The notes beneath the pieces were generated by a model that was not told the origin of the DNA, did no database searches, and saw nothing but the letters and a program-made list of their open reading frames with translations. Positions 1 to 9,890 of a stretch of 32,503 nucleotides of DNA are shown in pieces. Position 1 is the first letter of the stretch. Every line of letters starts with the position of its first letter. Location of the stretch: the NCBI GenBank assembly GCA_029009155.1, contig JAQXJX010000007.1:1-32503 (forward strand). Direction: 5' to 3'. Position numbers and translations under genes: made by a program. This DNA is from Mycoplasmataceae bacterium (lineage in GTDB: Bacteria; Bacillota_I; Bacilli_A; Mycoplasmatales; Mycoplasmoidaceae).

Positions 1-338
1 AAAGCACGCTTTGTAAATTCACCATGGTCTGCCATACTTGCACCATGTTCAATTAATAAACTTAGTATCTTTTTAGCAACATACACACTTCCATGGCATG
101 TAATTTCAACCATATCTTCTCCAGTATAAGATTTTGGTGCTACATACTTTAAAAGTAAAACATCATCAACTAATTCACTATTATCATAAATGTTAGCACG
201 GCTAATTTTATATGGTTCTTTTGTGATTGGTTTATCAATAATTGAATTAACAATTTCATATGCATCATCACCTGAAATTCTAATTATGTGAATTGCACAT
301 TTCATTAATGGTGTAGCAATAGCTGTAATAGTTTTCAT
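1..338 (-). CDS. mnmE: MnmE (TrmE), tRNA modification GTPase, N-terminal part
   Basis: Only about 112 N-terminal codons are present; the gene runs off the left edge. The protein starts MKTITAIATPLMKCAIHIIR and contains SYTGEDMVEITCHGS and GEFTKRA, which match the tetrahydrofolate-binding N-terminal domain of MnmE. With MnmG, MnmE makes the 5-carboxymethylaminomethyl (or related) group on the wobble uridine of several tRNAs. The GTPase domain lies outside the window. The start ATG is two bases after the holB stop, so it is the last visible gene of the serS-tmk-holB-mnmE operon. The same order is known for MG005-MG008 in M. genitalium. Confidence 0.93.
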   Translation of the reverse strand, partial: MKTITAIATPLMKCAIHIIRISGDDAYEIVNSIIDKPITKEPYKISRANIYDNSELVDDVLLLKYVAPKSYTGEDMVEITCHGSVYVAKKILSLLIEHGASMADHGEFTKRA

Positions 339-340
339 AC

Positions 341-1165
341 TTATTTTCTCTTTGTAATATCTAATAGCTTATTGAAAAGTAATATTTTAATTGGGTAATA
401 TTTTAATGTATTTATAACATTTATTATTTCTTCTTGTTTGTTAGTTTGTAATGCTAAGCAAAATTTAAATATTTTATATATATCTGGGTAATCTAATTCT
501 CTAAAATTTTGACTTAATTCTTTTATTGTTGATAATGGTACATTAGAAGAATTTAGACTACTAATAAACTTAAATAATAATTCAAATTTTTTTGATTCAA
601 TATCTTCTTGCAATTCTTCGATATTGTAATAAGCACAACAAGCTGCCTCTACTTCTAATTTTTGCAAATTAAATTTATCAGTAATATTCTTTTTAAATTC
701 ATTTTCATTACCTATTATCGTATATACTTGACATCTACTTCTAATAGTTGGTAAAACTTTATTTATATTTCTTGTGGTTAAAATTGCATATGTATTTTCT
801 GGAGGCTGCTCCATAAATTTTAGTAATGAGTTAACTGATTCAATTGTTGAATTTTCAATTGAATAAATTACATAAAATTTCTTCTTTGCTTTTTCAAATG
901 CAGATTGGTTAAAAAGATCTTGTATAGTTAAGACATCTTGTTTCTTAATTGTTTCTTTATTTCCATCTAAAATAAGCAAATCATAATAAGATTTATTATC
1001 AATTTTTTTGCACATTTCGCATTGATTGCAAAAAGGTATTTTATCACAAACAATTGATTTTAAATAATTATTAACTACTTGTCTAATATTTGAAAATCTT
1101 GTCTCAACCAGTAAGACAACAGTGGGTTTTCTTGGGCTTTTGTAGATGTTATTTAATATATCCAT
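341..1165 (-). CDS. holB: DNA polymerase III delta' subunit-like protein (HolB)
   Basis: A 274-residue clamp-loader subunit of the DnaX/HolB family, which helps load the sliding clamp during replication. Visible marks are a four-cysteine zinc cluster at residues 40, 46, 49 and 52 (C-x5-C-x2-C-x2-C), the segment LLKFMEQPPENTYAILTT near residues 113-130, and an SRC motif in IRSRCQ near residue 142. The usual ATP-binding P-loop is absent: the N-terminus reads VVLLVETRFSN where GxxGxGK would stand. That fits the ATPase-inactive delta' subunit rather than DnaX. The start overlaps the end of tmk by 17 bases, suggesting translational coupling. It is the positional equivalent of MG007. Divergence in the C-terminal half is normal for mollicute HolB. 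Confidence 0.88.
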   Translation of the reverse strand: MDILNNIYKSPRKPTVVLLVETRFSNIRQVVNNYLKSIVCDKIPFCNQCEMCKKIDNKSYYDLLILDGNKETIKKQDVLTIQDLFNQSAFEKAKKKFYVIYSIENSTIESVNSLLKFMEQPPENTYAILTTRNINKVLPTIRSRCQVYTIIGNENEFKKNITDKFNLQKLEVEAACCAYYNIEELQEDIESKKFELLFKFISSLNSSNVPLSTIKELSQNFRELDYPDIYKIFKFCLALQTNKQEEIINVINTLKYYPIKILLFNKLLDITKRK

Positions 1166-1814
1166 TGTTTTTAATGAATGAATAAACTTCTTTCCATGCG
1201 TTTTCTTTTACTTCATCTTCAGGTAATTCAGCATCAATAACAATAATTTGTTTACCAAAATCATTTTCTAAGAGCTTTTTGTAACCATGATAAACTTTTT
1301 GATGTAAAGAGTTTATTGATTCTTTATCTAAGCGATTCACATCACGATTAGGGTTTGAAAAAATCCGATTGATACCAACTTCAGGTCTTACCATTAATAA
1401 AACAACAATATCAGGCATTGTATTTTGAATTGCAAATTTGTTAATTTCAAATACTTCATTTATACCTAATCCTCTAACATAACCTTGATATACCAATGAT
1501 GAATGAATATATCTGTCACATAAAACAATATTGCCTTTGTTAAGGTTAGGTAGAATAAAATCAGAAACATGTTGAGCTCTTGAAGCAGCAAATAATAAAG
1601 CCTCAGCTCTATAGTCAATTTTATAATCCAAATGATTTAATAATATATCCCTAATATCTTCAGCAATTAAGTTATTTTTTCCACCTGGTTCTCTTGTTTC
1701 AACAACAGGAAGGTTTAGATCATTAATTTTTTGAAAGATATATTTGGCAACTGATGTTTTTCCTGAACCATCTGGGCCTTCAAAGCTAATGAATATTCCC
1801 TTTTTATTCATCAT
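1149..1814 (-). CDS. tmk: Thymidylate kinase
   Basis: A 221-residue dTMP kinase that makes dTDP for DNA synthesis. It has the P-loop GPDGSGKT (residues 13-20), the REPGG segment near residue 42 that binds the nucleotide, and the CDRYIHSSLVYQG motif near residue 100 with the conserved DR pair. Length is normal for the family. Two ATG codons are in tandem at the start (MMN); either could be used. The start is three bases from the serS stop, and the 3' end overlaps holB. It equals MG006 in position. Together with Tdk elsewhere in this window it forms the thymidine salvage route to dTTP. Confidence 0.96.
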   Translation of the reverse strand: MMNKKGIFISFEGPDGSGKTSVAKYIFQKINDLNLPVVETREPGGKNNLIAEDIRDILLNHLDYKIDYRAEALLFAASRAQHVSDFILPNLNKGNIVLCDRYIHSSLVYQGYVRGLGINEVFEINKFAIQNTMPDIVVLLMVRPEVGINRIFSNPNRDVNRLDKESINSLHQKVYHGYKKLLENDFGKQIIVIDAELPEDEVKENAWKEVYSFIKNNGYIK

Positions 1815-1817
1815 AGA

Positions 1818-3092
<1,275 letters not shown>

Positions 3093-3210
3093 ATTTATAC
3101 CTTTCTTGAGGCGGATAGTTTTTATTTAATACATTAATATAATAATATTATTAAATAGTGAATTAGGTAAATGTATCATTATTGTTTGCTAGTAATTTAA
3201 GGAGTAAACT
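3093..3210. promoter_or_regulatory. Divergent intergenic region between serS and the 3211 operon
   Basis: This 118-base AT-rich gap must hold promoters for both directions. It contains a near-palindromic run of AAT/ATT triplets around 3133-3155 and the ribosome binding site AAGGAG at about 3200 for the plus-strand gene. No clear -35/-10 pair stands out for either side. Confidence 0.4.
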
Positions 3211-3573
3211 ATGAAAGAAAAAAACAAACAAATATTCATTAGCGAAAAAACATATGAAGAACTTAAAAAAGCTTATCAAACTTTTTTAGAAACTAAAGAT
3301 AAGATTCCGCCTGTTATTTTTGAACAAATGGGAGGATCATTTGAGGATTATGTTGAACACATTTTATTAGAATATTGTGAAACATATAACAACTTCTCAA
3401 GAATTGAAGAAAAAATGAAAGATGCTGCTGGTAGTGGTTTTAACTTAAATGATCTACAAGATGCACTTTCAAAAATGGGAGAACTTTTTGGAAAAAAAGA
3501 TGAATCTAAAACAAAAACAAGTGATGAAAAAACTAATACTGAACCAAATGATAACTCAAAGGTAAAAAATTAA
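3211..3573 (+). CDS. Small charged protein of unknown function
   Basis: A 120-residue soluble protein I do not recognise. The first ~65 residues (MKEKNKQIFISEKTYEELKK onward) look helical and start like a short ribbon-helix-helix or coiled-coil protein. Residues 70-95 contain a Gly-rich turn and LQDALSKMGELF. The last 25 residues are a low-complexity tail rich in Lys, Thr, Asn and Asp. There is no signal peptide or membrane segment. AAGGAG lies 7 bases before the ATG. The stop codon is one base from the next start, so it is co-transcribed with the glycosyltransferase and RDD genes. Real coding is supported by the ribosome site and tight operon spacing; the function is unknown. Confidence 0.75.
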   Translation: MKEKNKQIFISEKTYEELKKAYQTFLETKDKIPPVIFEQMGGSFEDYVEHILLEYCETYNNFSRIEEKMKDAAGSGFNLNDLQDALSKMGELFGKKDESKTKTSDEKTNTEPNDNSKVKN

Positions 3574-3574
3574 T

Positions 3575-4543
3575 ATGCAACTAACAATCATTTACCATTT
3601 ATTCAATAATTCAATAAACTTGAATAATTCATTAAAGTCTATTTTAGAACAAGAAGATCAAGAATTTTCTGTTATTTTTATCTTAGATCAAACAACAGAA
3701 AAGGTTAGAGAATCCTTAAAAGAAATAAATTTTTTAAAAAAAGTTAAACACTTTAAGATTATTTCAATTTCACAAAATTTAGGTCATTCATACTGTTTTA
3801 ATTTTGCATTACCATATATTGATACACCATATGTTTATTTTGCAAGTTCTTCAGTTGTTTTAAAACCAAATTTTGTTTCATCTATTAATAATGCTTTAAA
3901 AGATAAAAATGATTGTGATGTAGGTTTCTTTAATGTTCATAATGCATATTGTAAATCTCTTGATTTGTCTTTATCACAAGACAAAATTCTAGAAGATTTG
4001 TATTTATCTTTTTTTAACTCTTATACCAACAAAATATTTAATGTGGAATTTTTAAGAAAAAATAAAATAACTATTACAAATTTTAAACACTTTACCACAT
4101 TGTTCTTATATAACGTATTCTCTAAAATGAAATCTTGATTTGTGGTTAATGAACAACTAGTTGATCTATATTTATCATCAACAAAAAATTACAACACTTA
4201 TGACTTAGTTGATCAGTTTTCTGCTATGTTTGGTAAATACATTAATGATGAGTTTTTTGTAAAAAATAGAAAACATATTGAATATATAGCTATTCGTACT
4301 ATATTAATTTCATTTTTACATGATGTATGAGTTAGAACAGCACATAATAAAAAAACCTTTAATAATGCTGTAGAATATGCTTCTAAATGATTAAAAACAT
4401 ATATACCAAATTGAAGTAAAAATGAAATTCTTACTTCAATATCAAATAATGATTCTAGAAAAATAATTCAATATTTAAAAACCTTCATTTTTAAACCAAA
4501 AAACATCATTAAAAGTTTTAGTTCTTTAGAAAAGGAAATATAA
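3575..4543 (+). CDS. Glycosyltransferase family 2-like protein
   Basis: A 322-residue protein read through several TGA (Trp) codons. The first ~110 residues resemble the GT-A fold of family 2 glycosyltransferases: a short beta strand (LTIIYHLFNNS), a helix with the LNNSLKSILEQ pattern, then ISISQNLGHSYCFNFALPYI followed by TPYVYFASSSVVLKPNFV. That last part sits where the DxD motif normally is. The canonical acidic pair is not obvious there, so metal binding may be altered. The C-terminal 150 residues are unrecognised. The gene is one base downstream of the 3211 gene and abuts the RDD membrane-protein gene with no gap. A role in glycolipid or surface glycan assembly is plausible but inferred. 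Confidence 0.7.
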
Positions 4544-5326
4544 ATGTTTGATAATGGGGTTTCTAATAATTTAAGCTCTATAAAAAAATCTCCTAATCCA
4601 AAAGCTAGATATAATTTAGCTAATGCTTCAACAAGGATTTTTACTAGGATAATAGATATAATTTTGTCAACTCTATTTTGTGTAATTATTGCTTGTGTAA
4701 TACTATTAACTGATACAGCATTTAAAGGTGATTTTAAAAGTTTTGTTGTTAGCGAACCTTGAAGATACTTTTTATTTGGATTTTTTTGTTTTGTATCTAA
4801 TTTTGCATATTTTATTTTATTCCCATATAAATTTAATGGACAAACTATAGGAATGAAATTATTTAAGATTGCTACTATTAATCTTATTTTTACACATTGA
4901 TTAACTAATTTAATAAAAAAAGAACTTTTCTTATGATTGTTAATGTCTTTTGTTAATCTTGTTTTATCATTTACATTATTTCTAATTGGTATATTAGATA
5001 GCCCAATAGCAGCAAATTCTTTAATCAAAGAATTAATAAACTTTAATTATGACTCAACATATAAACCAATATCAGCAATTTTTAGTAGTTTATATGGTGT
5101 ATGTGGTTTAATTTTTATTTTAATTTTCTTTTCAACTGTTTTGAATTCTAAACGACCTGCAATTCATGATAAATTTAGCAATACTGTAGTTGTTAAATTA
5201 GTTGATGTTAGTAAAACTGATTCTTCATATGATAATTTAAATAATAAAAAGAAAATGTCTACAAGAAACTATAAGTTGCCTGGTGGAATAATTGATTCTG
5301 CTAATGATGAAATTAGTTCTATTTAA
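4544..5326 (+). CDS. RDD-family integral membrane protein
   Basis: A 260-residue membrane protein. The RDD signature is seen as STRIFTRIIDIILSTLF near residue 29, then GQTIGMKLFKI near residue 98, and RPAIHDKFSNTVVV near residue 205, the Arg/Asp positions that define the family. About five hydrophobic segments are present, and the last ~45 residues form a polar cytoplasmic tail. The ATG immediately follows the TAA of the glycosyltransferase gene; the site AAGGAAATATAA before it overlaps that gene's end. RDD proteins are often linked to transport or ion homeostasis, but no substrate can be assigned. A perfect 26-base palindrome lies 5 bases after the stop. Confidence 0.85.
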
Positions 5327-5331
5327 ATTTG

Positions 5332-5357
5332 AATATTGATTTTATAAAATCAATATT
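5332..5357 (+). terminator. Perfect 26-base palindrome between the RDD gene and pcrA
   Basis: The left half AATATTGATTTTA is the exact reverse complement of the right half, so RNA would fold into a long AT-only hairpin. A T-rich stretch follows (TTATATAG) but no clean U-run. It could be a weak terminator or attenuator that separates the 3211-5326 operon from pcrA, whose ATG is 20 bases further on. Confidence 0.5.
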
Positions 5358-5377
5358 TTATATAGAATAATTTAACT

Positions 5378-7594
5378 ATGGAACTTTCTTTACAAAATTT
5401 AAATGATAAACAATTAGAAGCAGTAAAAACAACTGAAGGACCTGTATTAGTTGTAGCTGGTGCAGGTAGTGGTAAAACTAAAGTATTAGCAACAAGGATT
5501 GCTTATTTAATTGATGGTATTGGTTGTCCTGATCGAAATATTTTAGCAATCACTTTTACTAATCTTGCATGCCGTGAAATGAAGAGCAGAGTCTTTTCAA
5601 TTCTTAATCGTCCATGTAATGCACAAATTCTTACATATCATGGATTATGTTTAAGAATTTTAAGAGAAGACATATCTATTTATGGTATGGATAAAAATTT
5701 TAATATTATTGATGATGAAGAACAATCTGAAATAATTAAACAAATATATCAAGATTGAAGATTAAGAGATGAATTTGGAAAACGTTGCAAGATCAAAATG
5801 ATGCTTGATTTTATAAGAGCTATTCAATCTTCTTGTAATTGTATTGAAAGAACTTTTTGAGATAAAAATATCGATATTCCTGATCAAGTAAATGATTTAA
5901 TTAAACGTCATATCCTACATAATGGAGATGACAAATATATTAAAAGTATATACCTTGAATATATTAAGAGAAAGTTTAAAGGAAATTTATTAGATTACAA
6001 TGATTTAATTACTGGAGCATATAAACTATTAAAGTATAATCCAGAAATTGCAAAAAAATGACAACAAAGATTTCAATATATTTTAGTTGATGAGTTTCAA
6101 GATACTGACTATTTTCAATTTCAAATTTTACAAATGTTAATCAATAGTCAAGAAAATGTATTTTGCGTTGGTGATCCTGATCAAACTATTTATGAATGGC
6201 GTGGAGCATATGCAGAAATATTTAATGATTTTTTAGCAAGATTTCAAAATACTAAGCAAATCATTTTAGATAAAAACTATCGTTCGACACAAAATATATT
6301 AGATGTAGCAAATTCATTAATTAAGCATAATGAAAAAAGAATTGATAAAACATTAATCGCTCATAATGCAAATGGTGAAAAACCTATATATTATGAAGGT
6401 GATAGCAAAAATGAAGAAGGCCGCTTTGTTGTAAATACAATTAAAGAATTAGTTAAAAAAGGGTATGCATATAAGGATATAGCAATCCTATATCGTGCAA
6501 ACTTCTTATCACGTTTTATTGAACAAGCTTTGCTATATGCTAATATCCCATATTGTATTTATGGTGGTGTTAAATTCTATCAAAGAAAAGAAATTAAAGA
6601 TGTATTAGCATATATTAGATTAATTGAGAATCCAGATGATGAATTAGCAATTAAAAGAGTTATTAATACACCAAACCGTAAAATTGGTGATGTAACAATA
6701 GATAAAATTGCAAATTATGCATTTAACAAAAATATTTCTTTTGCTGAAGCATTAAAAACCTCTAGTTCATCTGATCCAAATGTAACTTGAGACAAAGAAA
6801 ATGTTCGTTCATTTGTTGCCTTAATTAATAGTTTTAAAACATTAGTAAAAGATTTACCATTGGCTGAAGGTGTAAAAAAGATTTTAGAAGTTATTAAATA
6901 TCGAAATTACTTAAAAACTTATGATTTAAATGAAGAGACTGCCCGTTGACAAAACATTGAGGAATTATTAACTTCTATTACTCAATATTCATTAGACGAT
7001 GAACATCCTTCATATTCATCATTCTTGCAATCAATTTCTCTATATACTGATACTACATCAGATGATTTCAAAAACAAAGATGAAAATGCAGTTTCTTTAA
7101 TGACTATTCATTTTGCTAAAGGAACTGAATATAAAGTAGTATTTATTGTTGGTATGTATGAAGGAACTTTCCCAAACAATCGTTGTGAAGGAAATGAAGA
7201 AGAAAGAAGAATAGCGTTTGTAGGTTTTACAAGAGCTAAAGAACATTTATATCTTTGTTCAAGTCATGGAGTTTCCTTTAATGGAAGCGATGAACCTTCA
7301 TCTTTTATTAGTGAGATAAATCCTTCCTCAATAGAGAAAAAGAAAAGCTCACTTTCAAGTAACAGCAATGCAGATTTATCTTGATTTGATTCACAAAAAC
7401 CTCAACGTTTTGATAATCAATATAATAATTTTTCAATTGACTTTAAAGTAGGCGACACTATTGTTCATACTGTGTTTGGTATGGGTCAAATTGTTGAAGT
7501 AGATGGGGATTATATAGTTGTTGTTTTTAAAAAACCATATGGAAAGAAAACTCTTAATGCTCACCACAAAGCAATAAAAAGAGTAAAAAATTAA
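5378..7594 (+). CDS. pcrA: ATP-dependent DNA helicase PcrA/UvrD
   Basis: A 738-residue superfamily 1A helicase for repair and replication-fork maintenance. Motifs in order: Q-motif and Walker A (LNDKQLEAV..., GAGSGKT at residues 28-34), Walker B LVDEFQDTDY near residue 236, motif III GDPDQTIYEWRGAY near 265, the NYRST motif near 305, motif V MTIHFAKGTEYKVVFIVG near 575, and motif VI FVGFTRAKEHLYL near 612. The last ~50 residues (GDTIVHTVFGMGQIVEVDGD) form the Tudor-like RNA polymerase-interacting domain typical of PcrA. Several TGA Trp codons interrupt a standard-code reading. M. genitalium has the same helicase two genes from the YmdB homologue, as seen here apart from the inserted accessory gene. 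Confidence 0.96.
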
Positions 7595-7846
7595 ATTATT
7601 CATTAATTTATCTTGTATGTAATATGTAATTAATTTAAATCCTTTGTATGACATTAACTATAATTACATTTTTCTTACTTCTTAAGAATGATAATTAATA
7701 ATATTGATAATGCAAAATATAATACTATGTTTGACTTTTACACATAAGTTCTTTTTTTAAACTATATGTAAATTGATGATATTTAGATATATAAAAAATT
7801 AATAAATAAATATATATATATATAGATTACTTGATTTTCATTCGCA
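7595..7846. other. AT-rich noncoding gap with a (TA)7 repeat
   Basis: No supported gene lies in these 252 bases. TATAAT hexamers appear at about 7660 and 7718, but neither has a convincing -35 at the right distance. A (TA)7 dinucleotide run at 7811-7824 sits 22 bases before the ATG of the next gene, where a ribosome binding site would be expected; no AGGAG-like site is visible. Slippage of the run could alter expression. Confidence 0.5.
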
Positions 7847-8557
7847 ATGCTTATTGCTTTAACTTCATTAGTTTTTGAACCTTGCTTCTTTGCAATGGTA
7901 AAACCAAATTCTTCTTTAAAGTGTGCATGTTTATCCAAATCCTTTTCTGATAAAACTTTGAATCTATTAAATATTAAAGATGGATGTATAATAACATGCT
8001 TTAATTGTTATTTTTGTTTTATCTTTTGTATCATACTCAGTGCAATTAGAATGTCTAATATTGAAGATGCACTTAAAAACAATACACAACCTCATTACAA
8101 AGATATATTTTATATTTATGACATAATTTGAGTTTCTATTTTCTCAGCATTAGCTTTTATTATGTTACTTGCTATTACTATTGTTATCTTGTATTCAAAT
8201 TCAAAACAAAATAAAAAGATTAATAATATTGAAATTGATTCATCATATTTAAATGAATTAATTCTTTATGTGAAAAATATAAAAATTTATTCTAATATAA
8301 ATAATCAATTTTTAAACTACCGTACTAATGGACTTTTAAACTACTATACTAATAAAATAAATAAAATTGTTTCAAAAATTCAGAGCTCAAAAGATAAAGT
8401 AAATTTAAATTTTTTAAAACTTATTAAAGCAATTATTTGCATAACTCATGATAGTAATTTCTATGCTGCAAATTATTATTGTGGTTCAACTGAAATTGAT
8501 CGAAAAGAATTAATAAATGTATTAAATGAAAAAATAGACAAGTGTATTTTAAATTAA
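7847..8557 (+). CDS. Multi-pass membrane protein, module A second gene (intact copy)
   Basis: A 236-residue membrane protein of no known family. Residues 1-60 are Cys-rich and hydrophobic (CFNCYFCFIFCIILSAI), a second hydrophobic pair follows (FSALAFIMLLAITIVILY near 100-117), and a polar C-terminal domain of ~110 residues ends in NKINKIVSKI, HDSNFYAANYY and a Glu/Lys-rich helix. The C-terminal half clearly aligns with the 12153-12808 relic: NYYTNKINKIVS against NYYNKKLNKIIS, then DSNFYAANYY against DNDFYEANYY. The central membrane region aligns too. No ribosome site precedes the ATG. The frame stays open back to an ATT at 7826, which could be an alternative start. No hydrophobic first gene is found upstream, unlike copies B and C. 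Confidence 0.7.
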
Positions 8558-8564
8558 ATACAAA

Positions 8565-8605
8565 AATAAAATACTATATCCTACTTTTATATATAGTATT
8601 TTATT
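8565..8605 (+). terminator. 15-bp perfect hairpin after module A
   Basis: Left arm AATAAAATACTATAT (8565-8579) is the exact reverse complement of 8591-8605, with an 11-base loop. It begins 7 bases after the stop of the 7847 gene. The stem is almost all A-T and ends in TTTTATT, so it is a likely but weak transcription terminator. Confidence 0.55.
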
Positions 8606-8697
8606 ACACGATGTTGATTCTTAAATCATAATCTGGAATTTAATCAAGAATTTATTAATACAGGAAAATAGTTTTTATAATTTCTAACTAACTCAAG

Positions 8698-8734
8698 ACA
8701 CACTATATTGCAATAACAGTATATGTGTTTTTTT
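8698..8734 (+). terminator. Probable rho-independent terminator upstream of ymdB
   Basis: ACACA plus TATA pair with TATA plus TGTGT (one bulged C, 12-base loop), followed by a seven-T run. It would stop transcripts entering from module A before ymdB. Confidence 0.55.
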
Positions 8735-8905
8735 ATTTAAACCTTAATAAAATTTATTTGCTTATGTGTAATTCTTTGTTATTATTCAGTAACATATGAT
8801 CTTTATAAGAGATGATTTGTTAAAAATCTTACAAGTTATTCTTTTATAACAAGGTATTGCATATTTAACTATAATGTAGTAAAAAAATTAAATATAATTT
8901 TTTAT

Positions 8906-9700
8906 ATGCGTATATTATTTATTGGTGATATTTTTGGTAAACAAGGAAGAAAAGCATTAGCTGACTTTTTACCAAAAATTATTAAAAAGAACAATATTGA
9001 TTTTGTTATTGCAAATGCAGAGAATTGTACTCATGGCCGTTCTTTGAATATTAAACATTACAATTACTTAAAATTATTAGGTGTAAATTTTTTTACATTC
9101 GGTAATCACACATGAGAGAATGATCAAATTTTTGACATATTAGAAAAACCTGATACAGTTAGACCATATAATATAAAACCACAATGTATGGAATCAAAAT
9201 ATGGAGTAGGGAGTAGAGTAGTAGTAGTAAAAAATAAAAGAATAAGAATTACTAATATGCTTGGAATGTCTGCAAATTGTAAAAATGTTCAATCTAATCC
9301 ATTCCTAGCTATGGATAAATTACTGACTGAAATAAAGGGAACACATGATATCCATATAGTTGACTTTCATGCTAATGCAACAAGTGAAAAGAATGCTTAT
9401 TTAATAACATATGCAGGACAACTTAGTGCTATTTTAGGTACACATACTCATGTACAAACAGCAGATGAAAAAATTTATAACAATACAGCATATATTACAG
9501 ACACAGGAATGAATGGACCAAGTAATGGAATAATTGGAGCAGCTCCAAAAACAATTATTCAAATGTTTAGAGAACAAGTATTGCATTTTAAATTAGATCC
9601 AGATACAAGTAAGTACCAATTTAATGCTGTAATGATTACTTTTAATAACAAAACAAATTTACCAACTTCTATTAAAAGAATCAATTTAGTTGAAGAATAA
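8906..9700 (+). CDS. ymdB: YmdB-family metallophosphoesterase (2',3'-cyclic nucleotide phosphodiesterase)
   Basis: A 264-residue cytoplasmic enzyme of the YmdB family (MG246 is the M. genitalium member). Metal-ligand motifs are in place: FIGDIFGKQGR at the N-terminus, NAENCTHGRS near residue 38, FGNHTW near 65 (the W is a TGA codon), DFHANATSEK near 153, GTHTHVQTAD near 175 and DTGMNGP near 196. In Bacillus, YmdB hydrolyses 2',3'-cyclic nucleotides and affects RNA turnover. No ribosome binding site is visible. A TATAAT at 8870-8875 puts the likely transcript start about 24 bases before the ATG, so the leader is very short. The tRNA-Trp gene follows 15 bases after the stop and may be co-transcribed. 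Confidence 0.93.
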
Positions 9701-9715
9701 AAAAACAAAACAATA

Positions 9716-9789
9716 AGGGGTTTAGTTCAACGGCAGAATAATAGTCTCCAAAACTACTGATGTGGGTTCGATTCCTACAACCCCTGCCA
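9716..9789 (+). tRNA. trnW: tRNA-Trp, anticodon CCA
   Basis: A complete 74-base cloverleaf with encoded CCA. The acceptor AGGGGTT pairs with AACCCCT (9779-9785), followed by G and CCA. The D arm is GTTC/GAAT, the anticodon loop is CTCCAAA giving anticodon CCA (reads UGG), and the T arm GTGGG/CCTAC encloses TTCGATT. The lowest pair of the anticodon stem is an A-C mismatch in my fold. This tRNA reads UGG only, so a separate UCA-anticodon tRNA-Trp must exist elsewhere to read the UGA codons seen here. Confidence 0.93.
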
Positions 9790-9798
9790 TACAAACTT

Positions 9799-9825
9799 AG
9801 ATAACTATTGTTATCTATTTTTTTT
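9799..9825 (+). terminator. Rho-independent terminator of ymdB/tRNA-Trp
   Basis: AGATAAC (9799-9805) pairs with GTTATCT (9810-9816) around a TATT loop and is followed by ATTTTTTTT. Position right after the tRNA and a clean U-run make this a strong call. Confidence 0.85.
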
Positions 9826-9833
9826 ATTTATGT

Positions 9834-9890
9834 AGACCAGAAAACCTATTTTACGCCACTTTAGGAGGTATAAAATGGGTTTTCTGGTCT
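9834..9890 (+). repeat. 20-bp inverted repeat with a perfect Shine-Dalgarno in its loop
   Basis: 9834-9853 and 9871-9890 are inverted copies differing at one base (a G-U pair in RNA). The 17-base loop holds AGGAGG (9863-9868). The ATG at 9875 lies in the right stem, six bases after that site. The structure directly follows the tRNA terminator and begins module B. It may be an RNA switch on translation of the 9876 frame or the boundary of an inserted segment. Confidence 0.75.

Larger units (their letters stand above)
8558..8905. other. 348-base intergenic region before ymdB
   Basis: No coding frame is supported. It holds a perfect 15-bp hairpin (8565-8605), a terminator-like hairpin with a T-run (8698-8734), and a TATAAT at 8870-8875 that is the likely -10 for ymdB, with no good -35. 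The stretch 8606-8697 between the two hairpins has no recognisable content and may be decayed sequence. Confidence 0.5.

Noticed and set aside
4468-5028. A 186-codon open frame on the minus strand
   Set aside because: It is antisense to the RDD membrane-protein gene and the end of the GT2 gene, has no ribosome site, and its composition mirrors the real frame.
5756-7384. Apparent frameshifts or split genes in pcrA, ychF, pta, serS and the large helicase
   Set aside because: All interruptions are in-frame TGA codons at Trp positions, as expected for genetic code 4.
9716-9890. tRNA-Trp as an integration site with an att repeat
   Set aside because: I saw no second copy of the tRNA 3' end in the window and no integrase gene.
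9834-9890. Inverted repeat as the end of an insertion sequence
   Set aside because: No transposase frame lies beside it and no matching arm was noticed elsewhere in the window.
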